From assembly GCF_034661175.1 (NCBI RefSeq), contig NZ_CP141058.1, forward strand, positions 2,356,001 through 2,420,000: 64,000 nucleotides of DNA, read 5' to 3'. Position 1 is the first letter of the stretch, and each line of letters starts with the position of its first letter. A model generated the notes under the pieces. The model was not told the origin of the DNA and did no database searches. It saw nothing but the letters and a program-made list of their open reading frames with translations. Origin of the DNA: Nocardioides renjunii. GTDB taxonomy: Bacteria; Actinomycetota; Actinomycetes; Propionibacteriales; Nocardioidaceae. Below, piece by piece: positions 9,159 through 16,943 of the stretch. A program made the translations under genes and the position numbers.

Positions 9159-9460
9159 GATGTCTCCTTCAGTCACTACGAGGACCGAGGGTGGGCCTTG
9201 GCGAGCGAGCCAACCGGGGGCTACCAGCCGCCTTACCGAGTCCTCATGAGTGTCGCCTCTGGACCCACGTCCTACATCGGTGCGCAGATCAAGGTCCGCG
9301 TCACGCCCTCAACGCAACCCGTACCGGCCGCTCTTGCCCGCCACGCCACCGTGCAGGACGGGGGCCGGGTGTTAGCTCAGGTGCGTTGCGTCGACGGCTA
9401 CGTCAAGGCAGTCAGAATGCGCGTACACAGCGTGGCGTGACCCGCCAATGGGCATCCGGA

Positions 9461-9478
9461 CATCGGCAGATCCGGGCG
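9461..9478 (-). repeat. Dispersed motif, copy 1 (CGCCCGGATCTGCCGATG)
   Basis: Read on the minus strand this is CGCCCGGATCTGCCGATG followed by TCCGGA. It is identical over 18 nt to the copy at 12516-12533, which is followed by TGCGGA. It sits between the NAD(P)-binding gene and the GH43 gene and is the only copy in this orientation. Confidence 0.75.
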
Positions 9479-9588
9479 TCCCGCACGCCGTCGCGCGACT
9501 GGTCTCTCCGATGCTCAGGGGCGGCGAGGCTGGCCGAGATCCGCCGGGGTGTCGCCTACGACAGCTACACCGATCGCTGCCCGGGAGC

Positions 9589-9606
9589 GGGGCCCGCGGG
9601 GGCCCC
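9589..9606 (-). terminator. Stem-loop terminator of the GH43 gene
   Basis: A 7-bp all-GC stem GGGGCCC / GGGCCCC with a 4-nt loop begins 10 nt after the GH43 stop codon. Confidence 0.55.
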
Positions 9607-9615
9607 TGCGTCGTC

Positions 9616-11625
9616 TCAGTCGGCCAGGGACCAGGTGCGCACGTAGTCGAAGCGGGCGGTGAGGTCTTCCGGTCCGCCCATCGACACCAGGCCGATCTGC
9701 GGGTCTGGGCCGAGCTCGCTGTGGGTCCAGGCCCCGCCGCGCACCCAGCGGACACCGTCCTGGCTGGTGTACGCCGTGAACCGGTCCGCGCCGTCGCTGC
9801 CGGCGCCCGCCTCGCGGACGATCCGCAGCCACGTCTCGTCGCCCGGGGCGCCCACGACGGTGTTGCCGTAACGCGGCTGTCCGGCCGGAGCGCTCGGGAC
9901 CTCCTTGGCGAACTCGGTCTGCCGGGTCTCCCACAGGGACGCGTGGGTGAGCTTGAGGAACGCGTCGTCGGAGCCGTAGACCACCAGGCCCGCCTGCACG
10001 AAGTTGTAGCAGTCCAGGCCATCGGCGCCCGCCTCCGGGGGACAACCCTCCGGCGGGACGTCGAAGGCGACCTTGGTCTCCACCACGTAGTCCCCGGGCG
10101 GTGCCGGTCGCGTCAGCACCGAGGCTGTGTTGCTGTCGACGTACAGGTCCGCGTCCTGCACGTCGAAGGCGAACCTCCCTCTCTCCAGCCGCGCCGACGC
10201 CGCGTCGCCGCGCACCCACTGCCAGCCGGCGAGCTCCTGAGCGTCGAACTCGTCGGAGTACTGCGCCAGCAGCGCGCCGGGGACGTGCGGCGGGACAGGG
10301 TCCGGCGTGTACGTCGACGCCTGGCCGTCCTGCGCCGCGGGCGCCGGCATGGGCTCGTCAGAGGCCCAGCGACCGGCCCGCACCATCGGCCAGCCGCCCT
10401 CCCAGTCCACGGGGTCCAGCAGGGCCGGCCGCTTGGTGAAGCTCGTGGTGCCCGCGAAGTACGGCTCGAACCGGTCGACCGCGTGGTAGGCCATCCACCA
10501 CTGCCCCGCCGCGTCCTGGAACGTGGAGTTGTGCCCGGTGCCGACCCAGCGATTGCCGTTCATGCTCAACGCGGGCGTGCCCCCGACCCGGCCGGCGAGC
10601 AGCGAATTGCCCTCGCGGTCGAGGAACGGTCCCATCGGGCTCGCCGAGCGTGCCGTGAGCACGCTGTAGCCGGTCAGCGGGCCGTTGCAGCAATTCGTCG
10701 CGGAGCCGAAGTAGTAGTACCAGTCGCCGTACCTGACGACGTTGCTGCCCTCGTAGCGGTTGCCGATCACGATCTGCCGGCCGGCCGGGCCGCGCAACTG
10801 CGCGGCTGCGGCGCGCTGCTGCTGGACCGGGTCGAGCTTCGGCTTCTCATCGGTGCCGGCGGCGATGGAGCGTTCCGGGCCCGTGGTGACCATTCCGTTG
10901 CCGGTCAGCGTCACCGCCTGCGCGAACACACCGCCGTAGTAGCTGCCGTAGTAGAGGACGCTGCGCGAGCCGACGCTGTCACCGAGCACGTCGGGGTCGT
11001 ACGTCCAGTAGAAGTCGCACCCGGGGCCGGCGCGCCGGGGGTCGACCAGCGGCTTCTCGCTGACCTTCCACGGCCCGGTGGGGTTGCGGCTGACCGCGAC
11101 GCCGAGGGCGCTGTCACCGCCGCAGCCCGCCTCGCCGCTCACCTCGGTGGTCGTGTCGGTGACCACGAAGGTCAGGTAGTAGCGCTTCTTGGTCTTCGAG
11201 TAGACCAGGTCCGGCGCCCACATGGCGGCCTCCGGCGCCGCCCAGGACGGCTTCTGAGGCAGGGCGTCGCCGACGTACTCCCAGCTGACGAGGTCCGTGC
11301 TCCGCAGCATCGGGATCGGGTGGAACACCGGCGAGCCGTCCGCGGTCTCGGAGTCATTGAGGGGGTCGGTCGTGCAGTACATGAACCACGTGCCGCGGTC
11401 CCTCCCCTGTCCCCGCAGCACGACAGGATCGGCGCAGTTGTCCACGGAGCCACCAGAAGCAATTGTCGGCGCTAGCGGGTTCTGGTACGAGCCGGGCTCG
11501 GCCGGCGCAGACACCTGGGCCGCGGTCAGCATCGGCGCCGTCGACGCCGGTGGCGCGAAGGAGACCAGGAGCGACGTCAGGACGAGGGGGGCGACGGCGT
11601 GCGCCAGCCGCGAGATCCGAGTCAT
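9616..11625 (-). CDS. Secreted glycoside hydrolase family 43 protein (arabinanase/xylosidase-like)
   Basis: This is a 669-aa exported enzyme. I chose the ATG at 11625, which opens a signal peptide (MTRISRLAHAVAPLVLTSLL ... ASTA); the frame is open further upstream but through the promoter. The five-bladed propeller domain shows the three GH43 acidic residues: Asp in NCADPVV, Asp in MWAPDLV and Glu in NRYEGSN. A C-terminal beta-sandwich follows (DEFDAQELAGWQWVRG onward), as in GH43 proteins with a C2/DUF1349-like domain. It should cleave arabinan or arabinoxylan side chains outside the cell; the exact specificity is open. No other sugar-use genes are adjacent. A LacI-type palindrome lies 22 nt upstream of the start. 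Confidence 0.88.
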   Translation of the reverse strand: MTRISRLAHAVAPLVLTSLLVSFAPPASTAPMLTAAQVSAPAEPGSYQNPLAPTIASGGSVDNCADPVVLRGQGRDRGTWFMYCTTDPLNDSETADGSPVFHPIPMLRSTDLVSWEYVGDALPQKPSWAAPEAAMWAPDLVYSKTKKRYYLTFVVTDTTTEVSGEAGCGGDSALGVAVSRNPTGPWKVSEKPLVDPRRAGPGCDFYWTYDPDVLGDSVGSRSVLYYGSYYGGVFAQAVTLTGNGMVTTGPERSIAAGTDEKPKLDPVQQQRAAAAQLRGPAGRQIVIGNRYEGSNVVRYGDWYYYFGSATNCCNGPLTGYSVLTARSASPMGPFLDREGNSLLAGRVGGTPALSMNGNRWVGTGHNSTFQDAAGQWWMAYHAVDRFEPYFAGTTSFTKRPALLDPVDWEGGWPMVRAGRWASDEPMPAPAAQDGQASTYTPDPVPPHVPGALLAQYSDEFDAQELAGWQWVRGDAASARLERGRFAFDVQDADLYVDSNTASVLTRPAPPGDYVVETKVAFDVPPEGCPPEAGADGLDCYNFVQAGLVVYGSDDAFLKLTHASLWETRQTEFAKEVPSAPAGQPRYGNTVVGAPGDETWLRIVREAGAGSDGADRFTAYTSQDGVRWVRGGAWTHSELGPDPQIGLVSMGGPEDLTARFDYVRTWSLAD

Positions 11626-11646
11626 CCTGTCAGCATGCGGTCCACC

Positions 11647-11658
11647 TACAACGTTGTA
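11647..11658. promoter_or_regulatory. CG-centred palindrome, probable LacI-family operator
   Basis: TACAACGTTGTA is a perfect 12-bp palindrome 22 nt upstream of the GH43 start. AT-rich palindromes centred on CG are the usual form of LacI-family operators, which commonly repress secreted glycosidase genes. No LacI gene is in the window, so a distant repressor is implied. Confidence 0.6.
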
Positions 11659-11814
11659 AAGAGCGCCATCGCCGACGCACTCGAATGCTTCGCGTCCGGC
11701 AACCGCATCGCCCAGCGAAACAACCGGCGCCACGAGCGAGCACTCGGACCACAGCACGCGAGTCACGATCGGATTTTGCAAACTGTGTGACGGCGGCTCC
11801 GTGATCGAACACGA

Positions 11815-11903
11815 CCGCATCTGCCGCGTTGAGGGCGGCTACGCTCGCCCGGATCTGCCGCGATCCGATCGACCGGATCTGCCGATGACCGGATGTGCCG
11901 ACG
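11815..11903 (+). repeat. Dispersed motif cluster, copies 2-5
   Basis: Four direct copies lie at 11815-11828 (CCGCATCTGCCGCG), 11846-11864 (CGCCCGGATCTGCCGCGAT), 11873-11887 (CCGGATCTGCCGATG) and 11889-11903 (CCGGATGTGCCGACG). Spacing is 16-32 nt and not constant. The cluster ends about 50 nt before the GNAT start. Confidence 0.75.
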
Positions 11904-11954
11904 ACCTTGTTGAAAGATGTGTAGCGACACGGGCAACACAGACTTGGGGGGCGC

Positions 11955-12488
11955 ATGCTGGAACTGGTGGTGCCGTCACCGAGCTTCCGCGAGTCTTGGC
12001 TTGAGTCCAGAGACGAGTGGGGCAAGGGCGTTCCTCAGTCCAACTCTGGTCTGACTGTTATTGACACGGTTGACTCTGTTGAGGGCTTCCGTGTCTGGAC
12101 AGAGCGCCTGCGCGCTGAGGCAGATCATGGCGTGCCGTCGCCGACGGGACGTGTGCACGCGACCAACTTGTGGGTCGTTGAGGACGGAGCGTATGCAGGG
12201 GCCATCCAGGTGCGGCACTACTTGAATGACGCTCTGCAAGAAACCGCAGCACACATCGGCTACGGGATTCGTCCCTCCGCTCGTGGGCGCGGGATCGCGA
12301 CGTGGGCTTTGCGCGAGGCCCTTCCCATCGCGCGTGAACTCGGACTGGATCGGGTGCTGGTCACATGCGACAGCGCCAACGTAGCTTCCAGGAGGGTCAT
12401 CGAGCGGAACGGCGGGGCGCTGGAGGACGAGCGTCCGACTTCCCGTAGGTCGGAGCGCCGCTATTCGATTTTGCTCGGCGGCCGATAG
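11955..12488 (+). CDS. GNAT-family N-acetyltransferase
   Basis: This is a 177-aa acetyltransferase. The acetyl-CoA loop is GYGIRPSARGRGIATWAL (about residues 102-119), with the R/Q-x-x-G-x-G/A pattern as RGRGIA. The later CDSANVASRRVIERNGG is the second conserved GNAT element and is closest to the RimJ/RimL-like small acetyltransferases. The substrate is unknown. The gene is visibly lower in GC than core genes of the window (many TTG, GTT and TCT codons), and it is bounded on both sides by the dispersed motif, which suggests acquisition. Confidence 0.9.
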   Translation: MLELVVPSPSFRESWLESRDEWGKGVPQSNSGLTVIDTVDSVEGFRVWTERLRAEADHGVPSPTGRVHATNLWVVEDGAYAGAIQVRHYLNDALQETAAHIGYGIRPSARGRGIATWALREALPIARELGLDRVLVTCDSANVASRRVIERNGGALEDERPTSRRSERRYSILLGGR

Positions 12489-12515
12489 GGAGGCTCCTTC
12501 TCGCACCATCTCAAA

Positions 12516-12533
12516 CGCCCGGATCTGCCGATG
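12516..12533 (+). repeat. Dispersed motif, copy 6
   Basis: CGCCCGGATCTGCCGATG lies 28 nt after the GNAT stop and 19 nt before the stop of the convergent 108-aa gene. It is identical to copy 1 read on the other strand. Confidence 0.75.
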
Positions 12534-12551
12534 TGCGGACGGCTCCCGAGT

Positions 12552-12878
12552 TCAGTCGATGTAGTCCTCAAGAGCGAGGGCTACGTCCAAGCGCCACCGC
12601 TCCTGAACCCTTTCGATTGCGTCCGAGACGTCGTCCGAGGTCTGAACTGCGCCATGGAGCAGGTTCGGCGGGGGTGTCGACTCGACATCACACTCTGAGC
12701 GCAAGTGTGACCAGTCCATCTCCAGAAGCCGCGTCTGGACTTCGTCAACCATGTCGGACAGGCGCTCTCGCTCGGCGGCGAGTAGGGCATCAACGCCCCG
12801 TCGAAACTCGCCGGTCATGACGTCAGCTGGGTCTGGCAACCCGACGGTATGAAGCACGCCGTTGCTGTCCACCCACAT
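12552..12878 (-). CDS. Hypothetical protein, 108 aa, acidic, probably helical
   Basis: I do not recognise this gene. The ATG at 12878 starts MWVDSNGVLHTVGLPDPADV; the frame is open further upstream, but that would cross two copies of the dispersed motif. The protein is acidic and mostly helical in appearance, with no signal peptide or membrane segment. It contains a short Pro run (STPPPN) in the middle. Codon use is less GC-biased than in core genes. It faces the GNAT gene tail to tail and is bounded by dispersed motif copies at both ends. Confidence 0.6.
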   Translation of the reverse strand: MWVDSNGVLHTVGLPDPADVMTGEFRRGVDALLAAERERLSDMVDEVQTRLLEMDWSHLRSECDVESTPPPNLLHGAVQTSDDVSDAIERVQERWRLDVALALEDYID

Positions 12879-12912
12879 GGGCCAGAGTCTGGCAGGCACG
12901 ACGGCCGAGTGT

Positions 12913-12948
12913 CCGGATCTGCCGCGATGAGCGCCCAGTTCTGCCGAT
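12913..12948 (+). repeat. Dispersed motif pair, copies 7-8
   Basis: There are two copies: CCGGATCTGCCGCGAT at 12913-12928 and the diverged CGCCCAGTTCTGCCGAT at 12932-12948. They lie between the 108-aa gene and the end of the DUF418-type gene. Confidence 0.7.
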
Positions 12949-12979
12949 CGGCCAGCACGAGGCACTCGTAGACGCAACC

Positions 12980-13999
12980 TCACTCGACCGGCTTCATCCT
13001 GGCATCGTTGATGAGCCCTGGTGGGGTGGGTCTGCTGACACGGCGCATGAGGGCCTCGATGGGGCCGCTTCCCCGCCACGTGCGCCACGGACCAGCCACT
13101 AGCGCGAGAACGGCCAAGTAGCCGGCTGCGACGCCTGTAGCTGTTCCAAGGTCCCAGTCAGCTGTGCGGGCCAGCACAGTGAACAGCAGCGCGTGGCCTA
13201 CGTAGGCCGTCAGCGGCATACCGCCGGCTGCGACTAGAGGCGACCACCAACCCGCCTTGCGCGGCACGATCCGAAGACACAATGCAAGAACGACAACGGA
13301 AAGTCCCATGGTCGATACGAGCGCCGCCGCTGGCTCGACGCGACCCTCGACCTCAGTGATGTCCCACGCACCCGTGTGGGCAAGAAAGGCCAGTGCTGGC
13401 AGGGCCATGAGTGCGCCGACGGCGCCCAACCTGACCAGGTACGCATCGTTCGTAAGGTCTGCTCGACCGATGACTAGCCCGATGCAGAGCAGGGGGACCA
13501 TTTCCCCGACGAGAAGCAGGACGTTGGTCAAGGTGTCGTCTGCGAACGGACTAGCTGCCAAGCGCAGGACACCTGCTGCGGCCACGACCGCCGCGATGGC
13601 CAACAAGGACCGACTGTCGAGCCGCATTAGCAGCACCGCAACGACGAACAAGACGCCGTAGAACACGAGAATCAGATCGCCCCAGCCAACTAACGCGAGC
13701 CCGGTTCCGAGCAGCGCGAGGAACAGCGCCCGACGCAGAAGCACCCCTGCACCGGCCCCCTGACGGCGGGACATGAGAGCGACCCCCACACCGGCGAGTA
13801 GGAAGAAGAGCAACCGTGCTCGGTTCGTGGCGATGCTCTGGGAGATCTCCAGCCAGAGCGCCGCCGAACCCGCCGCGTCCTGCGCTAGGACATCGCGTGC
13901 ATGCACCAGGACCATTCCGGCAACGGCGAGGAAACGAGCCATGTCGAGGCCAGGGAGGCGGCTGAGGCTGGGAGTGCTGCCTGGTGGCGGGTTGACCAT
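12980..13999 (-). CDS. DUF418/DUF1624-type polytopic membrane protein
   Basis: This is a 339-aa membrane protein with about ten hydrophobic segments. The N-terminal LPGLDMARFLAVAGMVLVHA is the hallmark of the DUF1624/acyltransferase-3-like group, and the C-terminal AAGGMPLTAYVGHALLF ... WRGSGPIEALMRR matches DUF418 (YeiB-like). Members are thought to be membrane acyltransferases or transporters, and none of the neighbours gives a substrate. GC is lower than in core genes. It stands alone between dispersed-motif copies and a divergent exported protein gene. Confidence 0.85.
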   Translation of the reverse strand: MVNPPPGSTPSLSRLPGLDMARFLAVAGMVLVHARDVLAQDAAGSAALWLEISQSIATNRARLLFFLLAGVGVALMSRRQGAGAGVLLRRALFLALLGTGLALVGWGDLILVFYGVLFVVAVLLMRLDSRSLLAIAAVVAAAGVLRLAASPFADDTLTNVLLLVGEMVPLLCIGLVIGRADLTNDAYLVRLGAVGALMALPALAFLAHTGAWDITEVEGRVEPAAALVSTMGLSVVVLALCLRIVPRKAGWWSPLVAAGGMPLTAYVGHALLFTVLARTADWDLGTATGVAAGYLAVLALVAGPWRTWRGSGPIEALMRRVSRPTPPGLINDARMKPVE

Positions 14000-14209
14000 T
14001 CATCAACGGTGGGCGATGGACCGACACCTGACCATCGGGATCTCCCCTGACTCAGCCACGAGAACCCGTGATCAAAGCCCCTAGGTCCCAAGACCCGAGT
14101 CATCCGCTCATGCCGCGGTGAGTGCGCAGAAGTAATGACGTGCTGGTCGAGGCCCAGCCGTGGTGGAAACGCAAGTCTGGGCCGCTACCAAGGCCTATGC
14201 TTCCGAGCG

Positions 14210-14809
14210 ATGGTCGTCCCCTTTCCACCTCCGTTGACATCGGTCCCCGAGCCGGTCCCAACGCGGTGGTCACGACGCCGCGTGGTGACCACGATGTTGA
14301 TGGCCGCTGTCGCGGTCGCCCTCGGCGCGGCCGGATGGTGGGGCGCTCACCCACCGCAGATCCTTGCTGGTGGCTACGGTTTCGAGTCCTCCCGAGACCC
14401 TGGTCAGACTTTCTGGACCTCGCTAGTCCACTCCCAGTCCGATGGCGCCGAGGAGGTGGTCATCACCGGGCTCGCACCGCGCATCCAGACGGACACCTCT
14501 GGCGCAGCCGTGGACTACCTGATCTGCGTGCTGAACACGGAGGTGCTGGCAGACGAGGGCGTAGGAGGCTTCATGTTCGGGGGACGAGACCGCGATGTCG
14601 ACCACTACTGCTCAAGGACTCGCCCAGCCATCGGGTCGACACTGCACCTGCGCGCCGACCCTCCGGAAGAGATCATCGTCGGCATCACCCCAACCCGACA
14701 TGGCCGCATCGTGATTGCCGACCACCGCATCGCTTACACGGTCGGATGGCAACGCGGTCATGCCACGATCAACGTCTCGACGAAACTAAGGTCGCCCCAG
14801 CAACCGTGA
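14210..14809 (+). CDS. Hypothetical exported or membrane-anchored protein, 199 aa
   Basis: I do not recognise the family. The ATG at 14210 starts MVVPFPPPLTSVPEPVPTRW, then RRRVVTTMLMAAVAVALGAAGWWG, a basic stretch and one hydrophobic segment consistent with a membrane anchor. The external domain (about 150 residues) has two cysteines (LICVLN and DHYCSR) that could pair. The frame is open upstream to 14135, but that start has no better signal. It is divergent from the DUF418-type gene, with 210 nt between them. Confidence 0.6.
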   Translation: MVVPFPPPLTSVPEPVPTRWSRRRVVTTMLMAAVAVALGAAGWWGAHPPQILAGGYGFESSRDPGQTFWTSLVHSQSDGAEEVVITGLAPRIQTDTSGAAVDYLICVLNTEVLADEGVGGFMFGGRDRDVDHYCSRTRPAIGSTLHLRADPPEEIIVGITPTRHGRIVIADHRIAYTVGWQRGHATINVSTKLRSPQQP

Positions 14810-14875
14810 GAGCCCGGGGCAGGTGCGACGCCCGGATGCAAGATGGTGCATACGCGACACGGACGAGTCGAACAA

Positions 14876-14913
14876 CCGGATCTACCGCGATGGGAGTGCG
14901 CGGATCTGCCGAC
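14876..14913 (+). repeat. Dispersed motif pair, copies 9-10
   Basis: There are two copies: CCGGATCTACCGCGATG at 14876-14892 and CGCGGATCTGCCGAC at 14899-14913. A partial match CGCCCGGATG starts at 14829. They lie between the 199-aa gene and the small zinc-ribbon gene. Confidence 0.7.
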
Positions 14914-15047
14914 ATGCGTGCGCCACCTCGTCCGTTCTCTGTCCCGTCTCTCGTGGGACAGGTAGCCCCATATGAGCGCAGGAGGCGGGCGGTTGACCGC
15001 TTTCTCGGATGCGCGCACGCTGATGCTTGAAGCAGGAGGTATGCCGT

Positions 15048-15206
15048 TTGAAGAGCGTCTTGTGCCGTGTCGGCAAGCACGACTGGTCTGACAGGACCAA
15101 CGATGATGGCGAGCGTTACCGCGAGTGCCGTCGTTGTGGGGCGATCAAGGACGACGAGTTGCCACCTGATGTCGGCTCGGCTGCCATCGTCACCGGTGGC
15201 GGATGA
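15048..15206 (+). CDS. Small zinc-ribbon-like protein, 52 aa
   Basis: This short gene starts with TTG and has a strong ribosome binding site (AGGAGG, 7 nt upstream). The product starts LKSVLCRVGKHDWSDRTNDD and continues GERYRECRRCGAIKDDEL. Cys6, His11, Cys27 and Cys30 form a plausible zinc site. Small proteins with the pattern CxxGxHxW ... YRxCxxCG occur widely in actinobacteria and in phages; no function is established. It is bounded by dispersed motif copies at 14876-14913 and 15222-15241. Confidence 0.7.
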   Translation: MKSVLCRVGKHDWSDRTNDDGERYRECRRCGAIKDDELPPDVGSAAIVTGGG

Positions 15207-15221
15207 GCGCGCGGTGGTAAC

Positions 15222-15241
15222 CGCCCCGATCTGCCGCGATG
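15222..15241 (+). repeat. Dispersed motif, copy 11
   Basis: CGCCCCGATCTGCCGCGATG has one mismatch to the fullest form. It lies 15 nt after the zinc-ribbon stop and is the last copy seen in the window. Confidence 0.7.
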
Positions 15242-15246
15242 AGTGA

Positions 15247-15462
15247 GCTCGAAGGGGTGCGTCACTTCGCCGCCTGCCGGCGGAGTTCACAACGTCCGCT
15301 CAAGGCGAGACTGAATCGTCGACGGGGGCGAGGGCGACCACCGGGCCGGCCTCCGACACCGATGGGCGGACGGTGGTCCAGCTGCGTGCAGAGGCGACGA
15401 AGCAAGGGGCTTCGGGCTACTACCGTATGTCGAAGGCGCAGCTGGTCGCCGCACTCGACTGA
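15247..15462 (+). pseudogene. Remnant with SAP/Rho-N-like C-terminus
   Basis: An open frame without a usable ATG ends in VVQLRAEATKQGASGYYRMS followed by KAQLVAALD and a stop at 15460-15462. That end matches the LRAxAKxxGxxGxSxMxKxELVxAL pattern of Rho N-terminal/SAP-like domains found at the C-terminus of small actinobacterial proteins. The upstream part does not look like protein, so this is probably the tail of a lost gene. A GTG at 15373 could start a 29-aa peptide. Confidence 0.4.
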
Positions 15463-15671
15463 CCGGGCTCGGCTCGGACGGGTCACACGCGTCGGGCCGC
15501 ACCCCGGTACGCCAACGGCGGAGCATCGGCCCGTCGTCCGGACACGCGGCGTCTCGGCCAACGCGCTCGGCCGTACGTGCGACAGGCGCCGCCGCGCAGT
15601 CGCGGTTCCAGAGGGTCTGGCACGGAACTCGGGTAAGCACCGCCGGAGGACCGCGAACGCCGGACGCAGCC

Positions 15672-16943
15672 GTGCTGTCTGGCTCCATGGTCATCGTGCG
15701 ATCTTTCCTGCGCCGGGACCGCACGAATCGAGGGGATGAATCTGGGTACGTTCTGCAGTCCGCCCAATCGAGCAAGAACAGGCCTAGTCCAGTGACTTCT
15801 TTCCCCCATTCCTCGTCGAGCACCGACGAGGCCTGGGAGACCCGCGAGCTGGCCCAGTTGCGCGGAACCGTCTATGCGTTCCGCGTTGACGCCGACGGCA
15901 CGCCGTCATTCCCTTTCGTATCTCAGGCCTGCACTGACCTCTACGGCTTCACCGCCGAGGAGGCCATGGCGGACGTCACCCTGATGCACCAAGCCGTGCA
16001 CAGCCACGATCAACGGCGCTTCAACGAAGCGGGCCAGCACTCTCTGCGCACCCTGCAGCCCATGCGGTGGGAGGGCCGCATCATGCGAACCGACGGTCGC
16101 GAGGTGGCCGTCGTCGTCAACTCTCAGCCCCGGCGCGACGAAGCTGGCAACACCGAATGGGTTGGCGTCGTCACCCAACAAGCCGACTCCGCGATCGCTC
16201 CCACCACGGCATCTTCCCGGGACGCCGCCCTCTCCGACGTCCAATCAGACGCGATAGCCATGCTGGGTCACGACGTCGCCGGACCGCTGACGGTCATCGT
16301 CGCTTCAGCGGAATTCGCGCTCGATGAACTGACCGAGACGTCACCTCGACCGTCCGCGCACGTGGACGGGACCGCTCTGGAACGTCGGCTCCGGACAATC
16401 CTGAAGCAGGCGCAGCGGCTCAGCGATCTCCGCGACGACCTCCTCGCCACCGCAGCCGCAGACGCGCACGTCATTCGAGCCGAACCGGTCACGGCAGACG
16501 TGCTGCCCTACCTCCGCGCAGCGGCAGACGTCGAGGGGACGGCCGCCAAGCTGGTCGTCGATTGCCCCAGTGACCTGTACTGCCGGGTACAGCCCAGCCA
16601 CCTCACACAGATGCTCACCAACCTCGTCGGTAACGCGCTGCGGTACGCCGCCAGCGAGGTGACGCTCACCGCATCCCCAGCAGGTAGTCGTGTGCTCATC
16701 ACCGTCCGAGATGACGGACCGGGAGTGCCCCCTGAGGTCACCGCGCGCCTATTCCGACGGTTCAGCCACGCCGGGATGAGCGCCCGGCCCCCGGGCGCCG
16801 GATCCGGGCTCGGTCTCTACATCGTCCGCACCCTCGCCACGGCCAACCAAGGGACGGTGCTCTACACGCCGGGCAAGCAGGGGGCAAGATTCACGATTGC
16901 CCTGCCGGGTGCTCGACCATTCAGCGGAGACTCGTCAAGCTGA
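15672..16943 (+). CDS. PAS-domain sensor histidine kinase (orphan)
   Basis: This is a cytoplasmic kinase of up to 423 aa. A PAS domain spans about residues 60-170 (LRGTVYAFRVDADGTPSFPF onward). The phospho-acceptor region reads AMLGHDVAGPLTVIV with His near 200. The ATPase part has TNLVGNALRYAA (N-box), RDDGPGVP (G1) and GSGLGLYIV (G2). No membrane segment is seen. The start is uncertain: ATG at 15672 or 15687, or GTG at 15792 (VTSFPHSSSSTD), which lies just ahead of the conserved part. No response regulator gene adjoins it; the nearest regulator is the convergent GAF-ANTAR gene. Confidence 0.88.
   Translation: MLSGSMVIVRSFLRRDRTNRGDESGYVLQSAQSSKNRPSPVTSFPHSSSSTDEAWETRELAQLRGTVYAFRVDADGTPSFPFVSQACTDLYGFTAEEAMADVTLMHQAVHSHDQRRFNEAGQHSLRTLQPMRWEGRIMRTDGREVAVVVNSQPRRDEAGNTEWVGVVTQQADSAIAPTTASSRDAALSDVQSDAIAMLGHDVAGPLTVIVASAEFALDELTETSPRPSAHVDGTALERRLRTILKQAQRLSDLRDDLLATAAADAHVIRAEPVTADVLPYLRAAADVEGTAAKLVVDCPSDLYCRVQPSHLTQMLTNLVGNALRYAASEVTLTASPAGSRVLITVRDDGPGVPPEVTARLFRRFSHAGMSARPPGAGSGLGLYIVRTLATANQGTVLYTPGKQGARFTIALPGARPFSGDSSS

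Larger units (their letters stand above)
9159..9615. other. Gene-free stretch with a repeat copy and a terminator
   Basis: This 457-nt stretch holds the promoter of the NAD(P)-binding gene, one copy of the dispersed 18-bp repeat (9461-9478) and the GH43 terminator hairpin (9589-9606). I see no gene. Confidence 0.5.
11626..11954. other. Divergent intergenic region with operator and repeat cluster
   Basis: This 329-nt stretch separates the divergent GH43 and GNAT genes. It contains the palindrome at 11647-11658 and four spaced copies of the dispersed motif at 11815-11903. I see no gene in it. Confidence 0.6.
15207..15671. other. Stretch without intact genes before the PAS kinase
   Basis: This 465-nt stretch contains motif copy 11 (15222-15241) and the SAP/Rho-N-like remnant. 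The rest, 15463-15671, shows nothing recognisable apart from presumably the kinase promoter. Confidence 0.5.

Noticed and set aside
11623..11634. Possible att site: ATCCTGTCAGC also occurs in the 3' end of tRNA-Pro at 18641
   Set aside because: The two copies are in inverted orientation, only 11 nt long, and the first lies at the GH43 start codon; no integrase gene is in the accessory region.
11815..11903. CRISPR-like array of spaced repeats
   Set aside because: Copies are only about 15 nt, spacing varies from 16 to 32 nt, the spacers are not uniform and no cas gene is near.
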